A stretch of 64,000 nt of DNA from positions 1 through 64,000 of the forward strand of contig JAIRYJ010000022.1 of assembly GCA_031267825.1 (NCBI GenBank), written 5' to 3'. Below, one piece after another: positions 1-10,027 of the stretch. Under the pieces are notes generated by a model. That model was not told where the DNA came from. It did no database searches and saw only the letters and a program-made list of their open reading frames with translations. This DNA is from Bifidobacteriaceae bacterium (GTDB lineage Bacteria > Actinomycetota > Actinomycetes > Actinomycetales > WQXJ01). A program made the position numbers and the translations under genes. The number at the start of each line of letters is the position of its first letter. Within the stretch, counting starts at the first letter, position 1.

Positions 1-347
1 TGACCGATTACCGACCCCCAACCCTCAACCCAGACCAGCTCCATCCGGCGGTCCTCCAATAAAACCCCAGGTCAGCCCATTGGCTCTGATTTGCCTAGCG
101 GCGGCTATCCCGGTTTCCATGACGGAAACCGGTCACAGTTACCCATTTCGGCCAACTGTGACCGATTACCGACCCCCAACCCTCAACCCAGACCAGCTCC
201 ATCCGGCGGTCCTCCAATAAAACCCCAGGTCAGCCCATTGGCTCTGATTTGCCTAGCGGCGGCTATCCCGGTTTCCGCGACGGGAACCGGTCACAGTTAC
301 CCATTTCACCCAACTGTGACCGATTACCGACCCCCAACCCAGACCAA
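1..347. repeat. 158-bp tandem repeat (units at 1, 159 and partial at 317), probably continuing beyond the left edge
   Basis: 'tgaccgattaccgacccccaaccc' recurs at 1, 159 and 317; units 1 and 2 are nearly identical over 158 bp. Each unit contains inverted repeats ggtttcc/ggaaacc and ggtcacagtt/aactgtgacc. Confidence 0.93.
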
Positions 348-414
348 GGGGCCGCCCCGGCGCGCCCAGGCCGCGGCCGCGCGGCCCTGAACCGCGGTTT
401 GGCTGACGGACCAG

Positions 415-1299
415 TTAGGTGGGGCAGGCCGCCAGCACAGTGTGCAAGGTGTCACGGTCAGCTTGCGGGATGGCAAGGCCATAGCGGGCGGCCAGCAGGG
501 CGTAGGCGGCGGCGTAAGGGCATTGGCCGGTCCGCGGCAGCCATTCGGCCGGGCCAGAATCACCCTTGGATTGGTTGGCTGGGCCAGACACCGCCAGCAG
601 TTCGGCTGGGTCATTGGCGAAAGCGATGCGCTGGTCCTTGGTCCAGTTCCAGGCCCCGGCCCGCCAGGCCTGGGCTAATGGCACAACGTGATCAATTTGG
701 ACGGTAGTGGTTGAGACCGCCTTGTCGAAGTCGATCACCTGGCCGCTATACGGGTCCGCCAGGCGGCCAGTCGCGACCTTGCACCAACCATCCTCGAAAG
801 TGACATCAGTCAAATCACGCCGCAGAATCTCATTACGGCTGTAACAGCCATCATGATCCAGGTCAGCCCAACCGCCGGGCAGGAAATCAGTGCGTTCATA
901 ATCTGGCACCTGGCCAGCTACGGTCGGAGCTGGCAGAACTTCCAAGGCGGCCAAGGCCGCCGCCACGTCACCTGATTCACCCGCCTGAGCGCCACCACCT
1001 CCATCCCCTAAAGAACCACCGTCAGGCGCGGACGCAAAGTCATCAGCCGTACTAACAGCACCGCTGGCAGTGCCACCAGCCTCAGCCGGGCCAGCTAAGT
1101 CATCTGTTGTGGTGCAGCGCTCAACTACCAGGCCCACCAGGGCCAGCACAACGATCAGCCCAGCCACCGGGACGATTGACCGCCGCGAGGGCCGCTGCGA
1201 AGACCGCTGCGAAGAGCCCCGCGAAGACCGCCGCTGGCCAGATGATCTGCCCGGCCTCGGCCCCAACCGCCGCCGACCAGATGGCCCAACCCGCTTCAT
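415..1299 (-). CDS. Membrane-anchored/secreted HNH endonuclease family protein (DUF1524/GmrSD C-terminal-like)
   Basis: N-terminal basic tail plus one TM (SIVPVAGLIVVLALVGLVV); C-terminal ...LDHDGCYSRNEILRRDL...VQIDHVVPLAQAWRAGAWNW...FANDP.ELLAVSGPANQSKGD, typical of this family. Confidence 0.85.
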   Translation of the reverse strand: MKRVGPSGRRRLGPRPGRSSGQRRSSRGSSQRSSQRPSRRSIVPVAGLIVVLALVGLVVERCTTTDDLAGPAEAGGTASGAVSTADDFASAPDGGSLGDGGGGAQAGESGDVAAALAALEVLPAPTVAGQVPDYERTDFLPGGWADLDHDGCYSRNEILRRDLTDVTFEDGWCKVATGRLADPYSGQVIDFDKAVSTTTVQIDHVVPLAQAWRAGAWNWTKDQRIAFANDPAELLAVSGPANQSKGDSGPAEWLPRTGQCPYAAAYALLAARYGLAIPQADRDTLHTVLAACPT

Positions 1300-1413
1300 C
1301 TAGAGGCACCCCACAAGATCTCCGGCCTGGACACACCCGTCCGAATGCCTTGCGGGGGCCGCGGGGCGCGGCAAATAGGCTGATTCGTCACAGTTTTGAA
1401 CCTCCGAATGGAG

Positions 1414-2475
1414 TTAGGCCCGCAGCGGCGGTGTCTTGGGCACCCGGACGCGCAGAATCGCACCAGAACCGGATTCAACCACAGTCAGCGAACCAGCGTG
1501 CAAGCGGACCGCCCAGCGGGCGATGGCCAAACCTAAACCGGTCCCACCGGTCGGAGCGGTCGCCGCTGAGCGGCCAATCTTGCCCCGCTCAAAGCGTTCA
1601 AAGATCCGTTCCCGTTCCTCTGGCGGTATACCCGGACCCTGATCTTTGAAGTCAAGCTGAATCCAGCGGCCAACCAGGGCCGCCGAAATCGTGATGATGC
1701 CACCCTCCGGCGAATGGTGGATCGCGTTCGACAACAAGTTGGCCGCCACCTGGTGTAGCCGTTCAACATCAACTGTCATTCGGAGTGTCCGAGGCTGGCA
1801 ATCGACCACAAAGGCGACCCGCTTCCCGGCTGACGAGGCAACCAACCGAGCCGCGGCGACGGCATCGTCCAAGAACGACTCAGCCTCAGTTTCAGTCAGA
1901 TTCAGCTCCACCACATCAGCGTCAAGCCGTGAAAGATCAAGCATGTCTGTTACCAGCCGTCCCAGGCGTTTGGTTTGGGTTAGTAACAGATCAAGCGTTT
2001 CATGGTTCGGATCGGTCACACCGTCAACCATGTTTTCAAGTTCAGCTTGGAGAGCCGCCACCGGCGTGCGCAACTCGTGGGAAACGTTGGCGATCATCTC
2101 GCGCCGTAAAGCGTCCGCCTGAGCTAAGTCTTGCGCCATCAAAGTGAAAGCCCGGGCCAGTTCGCCGACCTCATCACGCGAAGTGATCGAAACCTTAGTG
2201 GTGTAGTCGCCTTTCGCCATGGCCCGGGCCGCCTCAGTCATTTGGCGCAGCGGGCTGGTCATACCGTGAGCCAAAATCTGGGTCACAACCAGGCCAGTCG
2301 CCACGGCCAGCGGCATGGTTCGGGTTGGTCCCATCTCATAACCCAACCCAACCCAGGTCATCAGGACGGCCGCCATGACCGCACCGGTCACAAGCAAACC
2401 AATCTTGATTTTGATTGACCCGAAAGCGTCCAGTGGTCGTACCACCTGCGGTAACGACCGGGCCGGCTTAGCCAC
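1414..2475 (-). CDS. Sensor histidine kinase (HAMP, HisKA, HATPase)
   Basis: HAMP region, ANVSHELRTPVAALQAELENM H-box, N/G boxes (LLSNAIHHSPEGG, DQGPGIPPEERERIFERFERG). Confidence 0.93.
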   Translation of the reverse strand: MAKPARSLPQVVRPLDAFGSIKIKIGLLVTGAVMAAVLMTWVGLGYEMGPTRTMPLAVATGLVVTQILAHGMTSPLRQMTEAARAMAKGDYTTKVSITSRDEVGELARAFTLMAQDLAQADALRREMIANVSHELRTPVAALQAELENMVDGVTDPNHETLDLLLTQTKRLGRLVTDMLDLSRLDADVVELNLTETEAESFLDDAVAAARLVASSAGKRVAFVVDCQPRTLRMTVDVERLHQVAANLLSNAIHHSPEGGIITISAALVGRWIQLDFKDQGPGIPPEERERIFERFERGKIGRSAATAPTGGTGLGLAIARWAVRLHAGSLTVVESGSGAILRVRVPKTPPLRA

Positions 2476-3469
2476 GGCCTGGCCTCAGGCGGCCGCCCCG
2501 ACCAAGCCCACCACCAGGCAAGACTCCGCCTTTAGTTTGGCCTGGGGGTTTCCCCCGGGACGATGCCGCCGTCTTGGCTGGTTGGACCGGTCCGTCTTGG
2601 TTGGGGGCCGGTTTGGAGGTGGGAGCCGCCGCGGCCTGCCCGCCACGGCCGACCGGCGGTCTGAGTCGACCAGTTGATGGGTTCTGGCTGGGTGGTTCAG
2701 CCGGGCCACGGCCCGGTCTGCCAGTTTGTTGAACCGGGCCGGGGTTGGGGCCGGGGTTGGGGTTGGCGGCTGGTTCGGCTGGTGCCGGGTCGAAAGCGTA
2801 ACCAACCCCGTGGACTGTCCGGATCAGGTCAGCCCCCAGTTTGCGGCGGACCGCTTTGATATGCGAATCAACTGTTCGGGTGCCGGAGGCGTCAATCCAA
2901 TCCCAAACATGTTCAAGCAGTTTCTCTCGTGTCAGAACAGTCCGGGGTGATTCAGCCAAGAAAACCAGTAAATCAAACTCGGTCGGTGTCAGGTGAACCT
3001 CCCGTCCTGCCCGCGTGACACGCCGCGACGCCCGGTCAATCACCAGGTCAGCGGTGACAATCGGACTGGCGTCAGCTGGTGGTAAGGAAAGCTGTTTGGC
3101 TCGTTCAACCCGGCGCAGCAAAGCTTTGATGCGGGCTAGAAGCTCCCGCATCGAGAACGGCTTGGTCATGTAGTCGTCAGCCCCGACCCCTAAACCGACT
3201 AGTTTGTCGGTTTCATCGTCCCGGGCGGTCAACATCAGGACCGGAACCGGCCGATCGGCCTGCACCCGGCGGCAGACTTCAAGACCGTCAATGCTGGGCA
3301 ACATAACATCTAAAACCAGCAGGTCAGGCTGTAATTCAGCGGCTTTAGTGACGGCTTCCAAACCGTCACTGGCGGTAACCACACGGTAGCTTTCAGCCGC
3401 CAGGCGCCGGGCAATAGCGTTAGCGATGGTCGGTTCGTCTTCTACCACCAAGATCAGCGGAGCAGTCAT
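2468..3469 (-). CDS. OmpR/PhoB-family response regulator with ~100-aa Pro/Gly-rich C-terminal extension
   Basis: Receiver (LILVVEDEPTIANAIARRL...DLLVLDVMLPSIDGLEV) plus winged helix (TVDSHIKAVRRKLGADLIRTVHGVGYAFDP), then a low-complexity tail. Overlaps the HK start. Confidence 0.9.
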   Translation of the reverse strand: MTAPLILVVEDEPTIANAIARRLAAESYRVVTASDGLEAVTKAAELQPDLLVLDVMLPSIDGLEVCRRVQADRPVPVLMLTARDDETDKLVGLGVGADDYMTKPFSMRELLARIKALLRRVERAKQLSLPPADASPIVTADLVIDRASRRVTRAGREVHLTPTEFDLLVFLAESPRTVLTREKLLEHVWDWIDASGTRTVDSHIKAVRRKLGADLIRTVHGVGYAFDPAPAEPAANPNPGPNPGPVQQTGRPGRGPAEPPSQNPSTGRLRPPVGRGGQAAAAPTSKPAPNQDGPVQPAKTAASSRGKPPGQTKGGVLPGGGLGRGGRLRPGRG

Positions 3470-3515
3470 GGGTCAAGTCTGGCACGTCATGCTGAACGGG
3501 ATAACGTAGTGCCTG

Positions 3516-4820
3516 ATGCCTTCAGATTTAGTCATGACTGGCGTGGGCCTGGCGCTAACCCTCGGGACCGCGCTCTTTGTGGCCGCCGAGTTCGCCTTAG
3601 TAGCGGTTGACCCCGCCTTGTTGGCCGCTTCCCCAGGCGACCGTAAACTCAACGCCCTGCGACGGGCTTTAGGGTCGGCATCGTTCTACTTGTCGGCTTC
3701 ACAAGTTGGTATCACCTTGACGACCGTACTGCTCGGCTACACGGCTCAACCGGCGGTCACACGGTTGTTGAACCAATGGCTGGGCGGCGCCAACTGGATC
3801 AGCCAGGCGGCTGGTGCGGCCCTGGCTGGAGCTATCGCCCTGGTGTTGGTCAATTTCATGTCGATGCTGCTGGGTGAACTCATCCCGAAGAACTTAGCGA
3901 TGGCTGAACCACTCAAGGTGGCGCGCCGGGCGGTGCCGTTCCTGCTTGTTTTCGCCAAACTGATGCGACCGGTTATCTGGTTGCTGCATAACTCGTCAAC
4001 TGGGCTGCTCCGGGCGATGCGACTAACACCAGTCGATGAGGTTCCGTCAGCTCGTTCAGCTGAGGAACTTGATTCGGTGGTACGCCATTCGGCGGCTGAA
4101 GGCAGAATCGATGAAGACTTAGCTGACCGGTTGCATCGGACGCTCGCCCTGACCGAATTACGGGCCGTTGACGCCATGACTGACCGGACCCAACTGGCTG
4201 TCTTGCGACGTGACGCCAGCGCCCAAGATGTCATCGAAATGGTGCGTTCAACTGGTCATTCCCGCCTGTTGGTGATTGACGGGTCACGCGACAATGTGGT
4301 CGGGGTGGTGGCTTTACGTAAAGCCATCGCCGTGCCACATGACCGCCGTTCCCGGGTGCCAGTCGCTGGGCTGATGACACCAATCATTGAGGTGCCTGAA
4401 ACGGCTGAACTAGGGCCGGTGCTGGTCCAGTTGCGGGACGCTGGCGCCCAGATGGCTTTAGTGGTGGACGAATATGGTGGCACCTCCGGGGTTATCACGT
4501 TAGAAGATGTGGTTGAGGAAATTGTTGGCGAGGTGAGCGATGAGAACGATCCGCGTCGCCCGCTTTCACGGCGCCTGGCGGACGGGTCGTGGCGGGTTTC
4601 AGCTCAACTCCGGCCGGACGAATTTGAGGCTCTGTCAGGTATCGAATTACCTGAAACGCCCGCTTATGAGACTTTGGGTGGCCTGGTTATGGCGCGGCTC
4701 GGCCGGGTGCCACGGCCGGGGGACATTGTGGCGGCGGCCGGAGCGACCTTACGGGTCGAATCGATGACGGGCCGGCGGGCGACCGCTTTACGTGTCTGGG
4801 GACCGGGGAAGAAACCATGA
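3516..4820 (+). CDS. CNNM/CorC-HlyC family transporter (DUF21, CBS pair, CorC_HlyC)
   Basis: DUF21-like TM region, GELIPKNLAMAEP, CBS pair, VVDEYGGTSGVITLEDVVEEIVGEV. Confidence 0.93.
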   Translation: MPSDLVMTGVGLALTLGTALFVAAEFALVAVDPALLAASPGDRKLNALRRALGSASFYLSASQVGITLTTVLLGYTAQPAVTRLLNQWLGGANWISQAAGAALAGAIALVLVNFMSMLLGELIPKNLAMAEPLKVARRAVPFLLVFAKLMRPVIWLLHNSSTGLLRAMRLTPVDEVPSARSAEELDSVVRHSAAEGRIDEDLADRLHRTLALTELRAVDAMTDRTQLAVLRRDASAQDVIEMVRSTGHSRLLVIDGSRDNVVGVVALRKAIAVPHDRRSRVPVAGLMTPIIEVPETAELGPVLVQLRDAGAQMALVVDEYGGTSGVITLEDVVEEIVGEVSDENDPRRPLSRRLADGSWRVSAQLRPDEFEALSGIELPETPAYETLGGLVMARLGRVPRPGDIVAAAGATLRVESMTGRRATALRVWGPGKKP

Positions 4821-5839
4821 TGTGGTTGGTGGCGTTAGGTTTGCTGACCGCTAACGCTTTCTTTGTTGGTGCTGAGTTCGCCATCATGGCGGTGCGCCGC
4901 TCCCAGGTTGAGCCGCGGGCCGGCGCCGGGTCGCGGCCCGCCCGGCTGGTGATTTACGCCCTTGAACACATGCCGTCGATGCTGGCGACCCTTCAGCTTG
5001 GGGTCACAGTGGCTTCAACTTCGCTTGGTTTTGTGGCTGAAGGGGCCTTGGCGGGGGCGCTGACCGGGCCGTTTCAAGCGGCTGGTTCGCCGCGCGCTTC
5101 GGCTCACGTTGTGGCTGGTCTGGCGGCTTTGGTGATCGTGGTCTATTTACATGTTGTGCTTGGCGAAATGGTGCCGAAGAATCTGTCGCTGACCGCCCCG
5201 GAACGTGCTGCCCTGATTTTGACGCCGCCGCTGGTGGTGCTGGCTTGGTTGTTGAGCCCGTTGACGGCCGCTTTGCGCGGGATGGCTTACTTGGCGCTGA
5301 AAGCTTTACGGGTCACTCCGAAAGCTGAGGTGGCTTCAGCTTTCACAGCGGTTGAGTTGGCTGCCATAGTGCATCATTCGACCGAGGCGGGAGTTTTGCC
5401 CGATGCCGACGGGTTGATTTCCGGGTCGCTTGAGTTTTCAGCCAAAACGGCTGGGGAAGTCATGGTGCCTGAAGCGGATTTGGTGACAGTGCCGCCGGGT
5501 GTGACGACCGACGAATTGGAGGCTTGTGTCACTAGAACTGGGTTTTCGCGTTTCCCGATCCGTCAATTGTCAGGCGAGTTGACAGGCTATCTGCATATCC
5601 AAGATGTGCTTGATTTGACTGGTGAGGATCAGCGTCTCAAGCCGGTGCCGTCCGAGCGGTTCCGCCCGATGTCCCGGGCCGAATCTAACGATGAGGTTGA
5701 GGATGTTTTAGCGATGATGCAGCTGAACCGGTCACATCTGGTGGCGGTACCTGGTGGGGTGGTTTTCTTGGAGGACCTGCTCGAAGAACTAGTTGGTGAA
5801 ATCAAAGACGCCATGCAGCGTGCCAGTTGGGATCGCTGA
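4817..5839 (+). CDS. CNNM/CorC-HlyC family transporter (second paralogue)
   Basis: GEMVPKNLSLTAPE, CBS region, VVFLEDLLEELVGEI; overlaps the upstream stop by 4 nt. Confidence 0.92.
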   Translation: MMWLVALGLLTANAFFVGAEFAIMAVRRSQVEPRAGAGSRPARLVIYALEHMPSMLATLQLGVTVASTSLGFVAEGALAGALTGPFQAAGSPRASAHVVAGLAALVIVVYLHVVLGEMVPKNLSLTAPERAALILTPPLVVLAWLLSPLTAALRGMAYLALKALRVTPKAEVASAFTAVELAAIVHHSTEAGVLPDADGLISGSLEFSAKTAGEVMVPEADLVTVPPGVTTDELEACVTRTGFSRFPIRQLSGELTGYLHIQDVLDLTGEDQRLKPVPSERFRPMSRAESNDEVEDVLAMMQLNRSHLVAVPGGVVFLEDLLEELVGEIKDAMQRASWDR

Positions 5840-5856
5840 CCTGCGTCAACACCCAC

Positions 5857-7611
5857 CTAGAGGCGGTGGGCCCAGCTAGCTTCCATGGTCTCTTCTTCGA
5901 GATCAAGTTCACGCATGATGCGCCGCATGACAGCCTCATTGAGGCGTCCAGCGTTGCGTTCTTGAACCACCACGGCACGTTGGGCGCGAATCATTTGGGT
6001 GCGCAGCTCAGTGATGCGGGCTGTCAATGAGGCGGCCCGGCGGCGTAACTCATCTGGGCCAAGCGACCCGCCGTCGGCTGCCCCCAGTGCCCGGCTGGCT
6101 TCCCGGATAATGGCCGGGGTTTGGCCATCAGTCATGGTCAGAAGCTCAGCGTCAGTCAGATCAGCTTCAGGATGAAGCAACGTGGCGGCGGCTGTCTCGC
6201 GGGCCAGCAGGCCTTGGACAGCCCAGGAGGCGATGCGTTCAGCCTCTGGGCGGCCCATGACGGCCGCCCAGGCGTCGACTTGGCCGCGCATCACGCCGGA
6301 GGCCGCCCGGGTCGCGATCAGCCGGACACGGGCTTCAGAGGCGTCATCTTCTTCGGCTTCATCAGCGTTAGAGATCTTGAGTGATCGGATCAGTCCTGGT
6401 AGGGACAGGCCTTGGACTAGCAGCGTGCCGATCGCCACAGTGTAGGCCGCCAACTGGACTGTCGCCCGCTCAGCGAAGGGCTTGCCGTTGACCAGCAGCG
6501 GAATGGCGGCCGCGGCGGCCAAAGTCACCACGCCGCGCATCCCAGCCCAGGAGGTGACCAGCAGTTCACGTGGCGTCAACGGCGTGTATGGTACCTGGTC
6601 GCGCCGCAGCGTCCGGCGCAGCCATTTAGCCCGGACCAGGAACTCGGTGGCATAGATGTAGATCGGTCTGATGGCTAAAGCGGTCAGCAGAACCATCAAA
6701 GACAACCAGACCGCGTTACCGAGGGACTGATCTGACCGGTCAACTTCAAGGATGACGAAGCGGAGTTGCAAGCCGATCAAAGCGAAGGTGAAAGACTCTA
6801 ACATCAGGTCAACTGAGGCCCAGATTGGTTCCTCATGCAGGCGGGTCGCCACTGTGGTGCGCGGTGACGCCTGGCCAATGAAGAAACCCGCACTGACCAC
6901 CGCTAGGACACCTGATCCTTGGTATTCCTCAGCGATCCAGTAGCAAACGAACGGCAGCATCAACCCGATCACGGTGTCAACTGTTGGATCGCCCAGGCCG
7001 GAGCGGGCCAACTGGGCGACATACGCCAGACACAAACCAACCGCCACACCAACCACGACCGCCAGCGTGAACACCACCATGCCTTGGCCAAGCGAAGACC
7101 CGGTGGCGTAGACGGCCGCTAAAGCCAGCCGGTAGAGCGTCAATGAGGTGGCGTCGTTGATCAGCGACTCACCGCCCAGCAGTGTCATGACCCGGCGCGG
7201 CAGCCCTAACCGCCGTCCAACAGCACTAGCCGCCACGGCGTCTGGTGGTGCCACCACGGCGCCGAGTAGCAGAGCGGCGGGCAGCGACAGTAACGGGTCA
7301 ACTAGGTAAGCCACCAGTCCAACAGCGGCGGTTGTCAGAATCACTAAACCAACACCGAGCCGCACAATTGGTTCAATGGCGTCCCGGAAATCCTGGTAGG
7401 AACTAGAAATCGCGGCCGAATAAAGCAGCGGCGGCAGAATAATGCCTAACAGGAGTTCCGGTGGTGCCTCAACTTGTTCCAGGCCCGGTATGAAGGACGC
7501 TGCCAGTGAGACCGCCAGGACCACCAGTGGTGGGTTCCAACCGACCCGCCGGGCGAAGGCGGCCACCGCGACAGCGGCCAGCAGCACTGTTACGACTGTG
7601 AACTCGTTCAT
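5857..7611 (-). CDS. CPA1-family Na+/H+ antiporter
   Basis: Multi-TM protein with LLGAVVAPPDAVAASAVGRRLGLPRRVMTLLGGESLINDATSLTLYRLALAA and SWAGMRGVVTLAAAAAIPL. Confidence 0.93.
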   Translation of the reverse strand: MNEFTVVTVLLAAVAVAAFARRVGWNPPLVVLAVSLAASFIPGLEQVEAPPELLLGIILPPLLYSAAISSSYQDFRDAIEPIVRLGVGLVILTTAAVGLVAYLVDPLLSLPAALLLGAVVAPPDAVAASAVGRRLGLPRRVMTLLGGESLINDATSLTLYRLALAAVYATGSSLGQGMVVFTLAVVVGVAVGLCLAYVAQLARSGLGDPTVDTVIGLMLPFVCYWIAEEYQGSGVLAVVSAGFFIGQASPRTTVATRLHEEPIWASVDLMLESFTFALIGLQLRFVILEVDRSDQSLGNAVWLSLMVLLTALAIRPIYIYATEFLVRAKWLRRTLRRDQVPYTPLTPRELLVTSWAGMRGVVTLAAAAAIPLLVNGKPFAERATVQLAAYTVAIGTLLVQGLSLPGLIRSLKISNADEAEEDDASEARVRLIATRAASGVMRGQVDAWAAVMGRPEAERIASWAVQGLLARETAAATLLHPEADLTDAELLTMTDGQTPAIIREASRALGAADGGSLGPDELRRRAASLTARITELRTQMIRAQRAVVVQERNAGRLNEAVMRRIMRELDLEEETMEASWAHRL

Positions 7612-7642
7612 CTGTCAGTGCTTCGCTATCGCCTTAGGTCTT

Positions 7643-8953
7643 TCATCCAGTCGCTGTTGGGCTAGGCGACTGTCCAGGAGAGGCGTCTTGGTCCTCCCCG
7701 GGGGCCTCTGTTCCGTCATCTGAGGCGCTCGGTGAGGGGCTAGCGGATTCTTCTGGCGTGGAGTGAACCAGCGCCACAATGTCAACCACAATGGCGTCCG
7801 CCAGATAGGAACCCTCCTTGCCGGGTGTCACGATCAGTAGTCGGCTGCCGATTGGCTGACCGATTAGCAGGTCAAAGGCGTAGATCGTTGAACCGTCACC
7901 CCAGGAGTAAGTCGGCACGGTGATCGCTTGAGGCCCCCAGCCCGCTGTCCAAGTATCACCGTCATTCTTGCCTGACCAGTCAGTCGCCGAGAAATGGACC
8001 AGTAACTGGTCACCGTCTTTGACTACTGGGCCGGTCCCGGTCGCAATGACAGTGGCTGAGATCTCATCTGGTGGCTCAAGGCCACCAGGGATGGAGACGG
8101 TGGCTGGCCCGCCCAAGGCACCATGGATCTGCGGGCCGGTTTGGGCGCCAGTTAGTCTGGCATCAGTTGTTGCCTCAATTGTTTTGTCGAACTGGTCGTG
8201 GATGTCCATCACAACCACCAGTGTGGCGCCAGCCTCAAGGCCGTAATCGATCGCCAGGGTTCCAACTGACGGCGGGATCACACCCATCACCCTGGAACCA
8301 ACGTTCTGTCCGTATAGGACGCGGGCCAGACCAGCCAGAGTTGAACTGTCCGTCCGCACGGCGATCACCATGCGGGTCTGCTGGACAAAGGTGTTCATAT
8401 AGGGCGATGGTTCGGTTTCACCCCACTCCCAGGCGATCAGATCAACCGCTATTAGGTTGCCTTCTTTGATTTCCGGGCCGGAGCCGGTCATACCAGGCTG
8501 AACTTGAACTTGCAGCGAAGATGGTGGTGTCAGGTAGGGCGAGGGAGCCTCAGATGGGCTGGCTGATGAATCTGGTTCAGCGTCGGACGATTCGTCACCA
8601 TCGGACGATTCGTCACCATCTGAGCTGCCGACATCGCCGGTCGCCTCAGGGTCAGTTTCGTCGGTCGGCTCAGGGTCAGCTTCGCTGGTCTCTTCCGGGC
8701 TGGGTTCCGGCGCCGACTCTGGTTCTGGTGACGGTGTCGGAGAGGGCGATGACTCGCCAGGTTTGAGCGGGAAGGCGATGGTTGGTGCCGCACCGTATTC
8801 GCCGCTCAGAACCGGCAGTTCAGCCAGATCAACTGTCACTGATCCTTTGACCAGTGGAGCTGCGGACGCATCGTCACCGGAATTACCGGAGCAGCCAGCT
8901 AAAGCCAAAGCTGCTGTCAGCGCGACCGCGGTCGCTGTCACTATTGAACGCAC
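7643..8953 (-). CDS. FKBP-type peptidyl-prolyl isomerase-like lipoprotein
   Basis: Lipobox LAGCSGN after a signal peptide starting VRSIVTATAV (GTG); two FKBP-like repeats (DGDQLLVHFSATDWSG..., GSRLLIVTPGKEGSY); acidic Ser/Asp/Glu/Pro linker. Start revised from 9034. Confidence 0.8.
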   Translation of the reverse strand: MRSIVTATAVALTAALALAGCSGNSGDDASAAPLVKGSVTVDLAELPVLSGEYGAAPTIAFPLKPGESSPSPTPSPEPESAPEPSPEETSEADPEPTDETDPEATGDVGSSDGDESSDGDESSDAEPDSSASPSEAPSPYLTPPSSLQVQVQPGMTGSGPEIKEGNLIAVDLIAWEWGETEPSPYMNTFVQQTRMVIAVRTDSSTLAGLARVLYGQNVGSRVMGVIPPSVGTLAIDYGLEAGATLVVVMDIHDQFDKTIEATTDARLTGAQTGPQIHGALGGPATVSIPGGLEPPDEISATVIATGTGPVVKDGDQLLVHFSATDWSGKNDGDTWTAGWGPQAITVPTYSWGDGSTIYAFDLLIGQPIGSRLLIVTPGKEGSYLADAIVVDIVALVHSTPEESASPSPSASDDGTEAPGEDQDASPGQSPSPTATG

Positions 8954-8983
8954 GTTGTCTCCAGGCAAGTTGTCACTCAAATG

Positions 8984-9027
8984 ATGATGGGCACTCGGGA
9001 GCCCGATGATTCCCGAGTGCCCATCAT
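8984..9027. terminator. Perfect 17-bp stem-loop between metQ and the FKBP gene
   Basis: atgatgggcactcggga (8984-9000), 10-nt loop, tcccgagtgcccatcat (9011-9027). Confidence 0.7.
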
Positions 9028-9094
9028 TCCACAATGCCCTGGGATGAGGCCGAATTTAGTTACCGGAAGCCTTCACTTCCGCCGTCGAGGCGTG

Positions 9095-9958
9095 TCAGAA
9101 GGCGGCGATAACCGAACCGTCAGTCCAAGTATCAGCGATGAACTGCTTGACTTCCGGGGAGTGCAGCAACTCATTGAGCTTGACTAGAGCTGGGTCGTTA
9201 GCCCGGTCCTGGGTGGTGACCAAGAAGTTGGCGTACGGGTTGTCGGCTCCTGGTTCTAGCAGCAGAGCATCTTTGGACGGTGACAGGCCAGCCTCAATGG
9301 CGTAGTTGCCGTTGATGACGGACAACTCAAAGTCTGGCAGGTTGACGGCCAGGAGTTTCGCCTCAACCTGGATCAGGTCAACTTTGATTGGTGTGTCATC
9401 GGCCAGGTCAGAGATGGTCGGATCAGCCCCGCCAGTGTCCTTCAGTTTGATCAGACCGGCGCCTTCGAGCAGCCGCAAACCACGGGCCTGATTGGCTGGG
9501 TCATTGGACAGCCCAATTTTGGCGCCATCACTGATCTCATCAAGCGATTTCACCTTCGAGCTGTAAACACCTAGCGGCTCAATGTGCACACCAGGGAAGG
9601 CAAAGAACTCGTAGCCGTATTCGGCTACCTGAGAGTCCAGATAAGGCTGATGCTGGAAGTAGTTGGCGTCCAGGTCACCTTCATCCAGAGCCCTGTTCGG
9701 CAGGATGTAATCCTGGTAATCAACCACTTCGATATCCAAGCCGGCCTCGGCTGCCAGGTTTTCCTGAACAAACCGCAGGATCGACCCGTGAGGTACCGGG
9801 CTGACACCAACTGTCAGGTGAACGGCGGTGTCGCTGGTATCGGTGGTGCCGTTGGCACTGGGATCACCAGTTGATTCGGTTTGCCCGCCATCACCACAGC
9901 CGGCCATCGCCAGGGCGGCCGCTGCCGCTAGGGCCAGCATTGAAAAGGACTTGCGCAT
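9095..9958 (-). CDS. metQ: MetQ/NlpA-family substrate-binding lipoprotein
   Basis: LAMAGCGDGG lipobox; VVDYQDYILPNRALDEGDLDANYFQHQPYLD; operonic with metI and metN. Confidence 0.93.
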   Translation of the reverse strand: MRKSFSMLALAAAAALAMAGCGDGGQTESTGDPSANGTTDTSDTAVHLTVGVSPVPHGSILRFVQENLAAEAGLDIEVVDYQDYILPNRALDEGDLDANYFQHQPYLDSQVAEYGYEFFAFPGVHIEPLGVYSSKVKSLDEISDGAKIGLSNDPANQARGLRLLEGAGLIKLKDTGGADPTISDLADDTPIKVDLIQVEAKLLAVNLPDFELSVINGNYAIEAGLSPSKDALLLEPGADNPYANFLVTTQDRANDPALVKLNELLHSPEVKQFIADTWTDGSVIAAF

Positions 9959-10027
9959 TATTGTTTCTCCTTGCTACTCGTTGTGTATTGGTTTCGGCTG
10001 GCTACCTGGTGGTCAAGGCCAGACGTC

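Noticed and set aside
1-347. CRISPR array
   Set aside because: Units are 158 bp, contiguous and have no variable spacers; no cas genes nearby.
1386-1405. gattcgtcacagtttt as another copy of the double-hairpin repeat
   Set aside because: Only one arm matches; no aactgtgac partner and no second hairpin.
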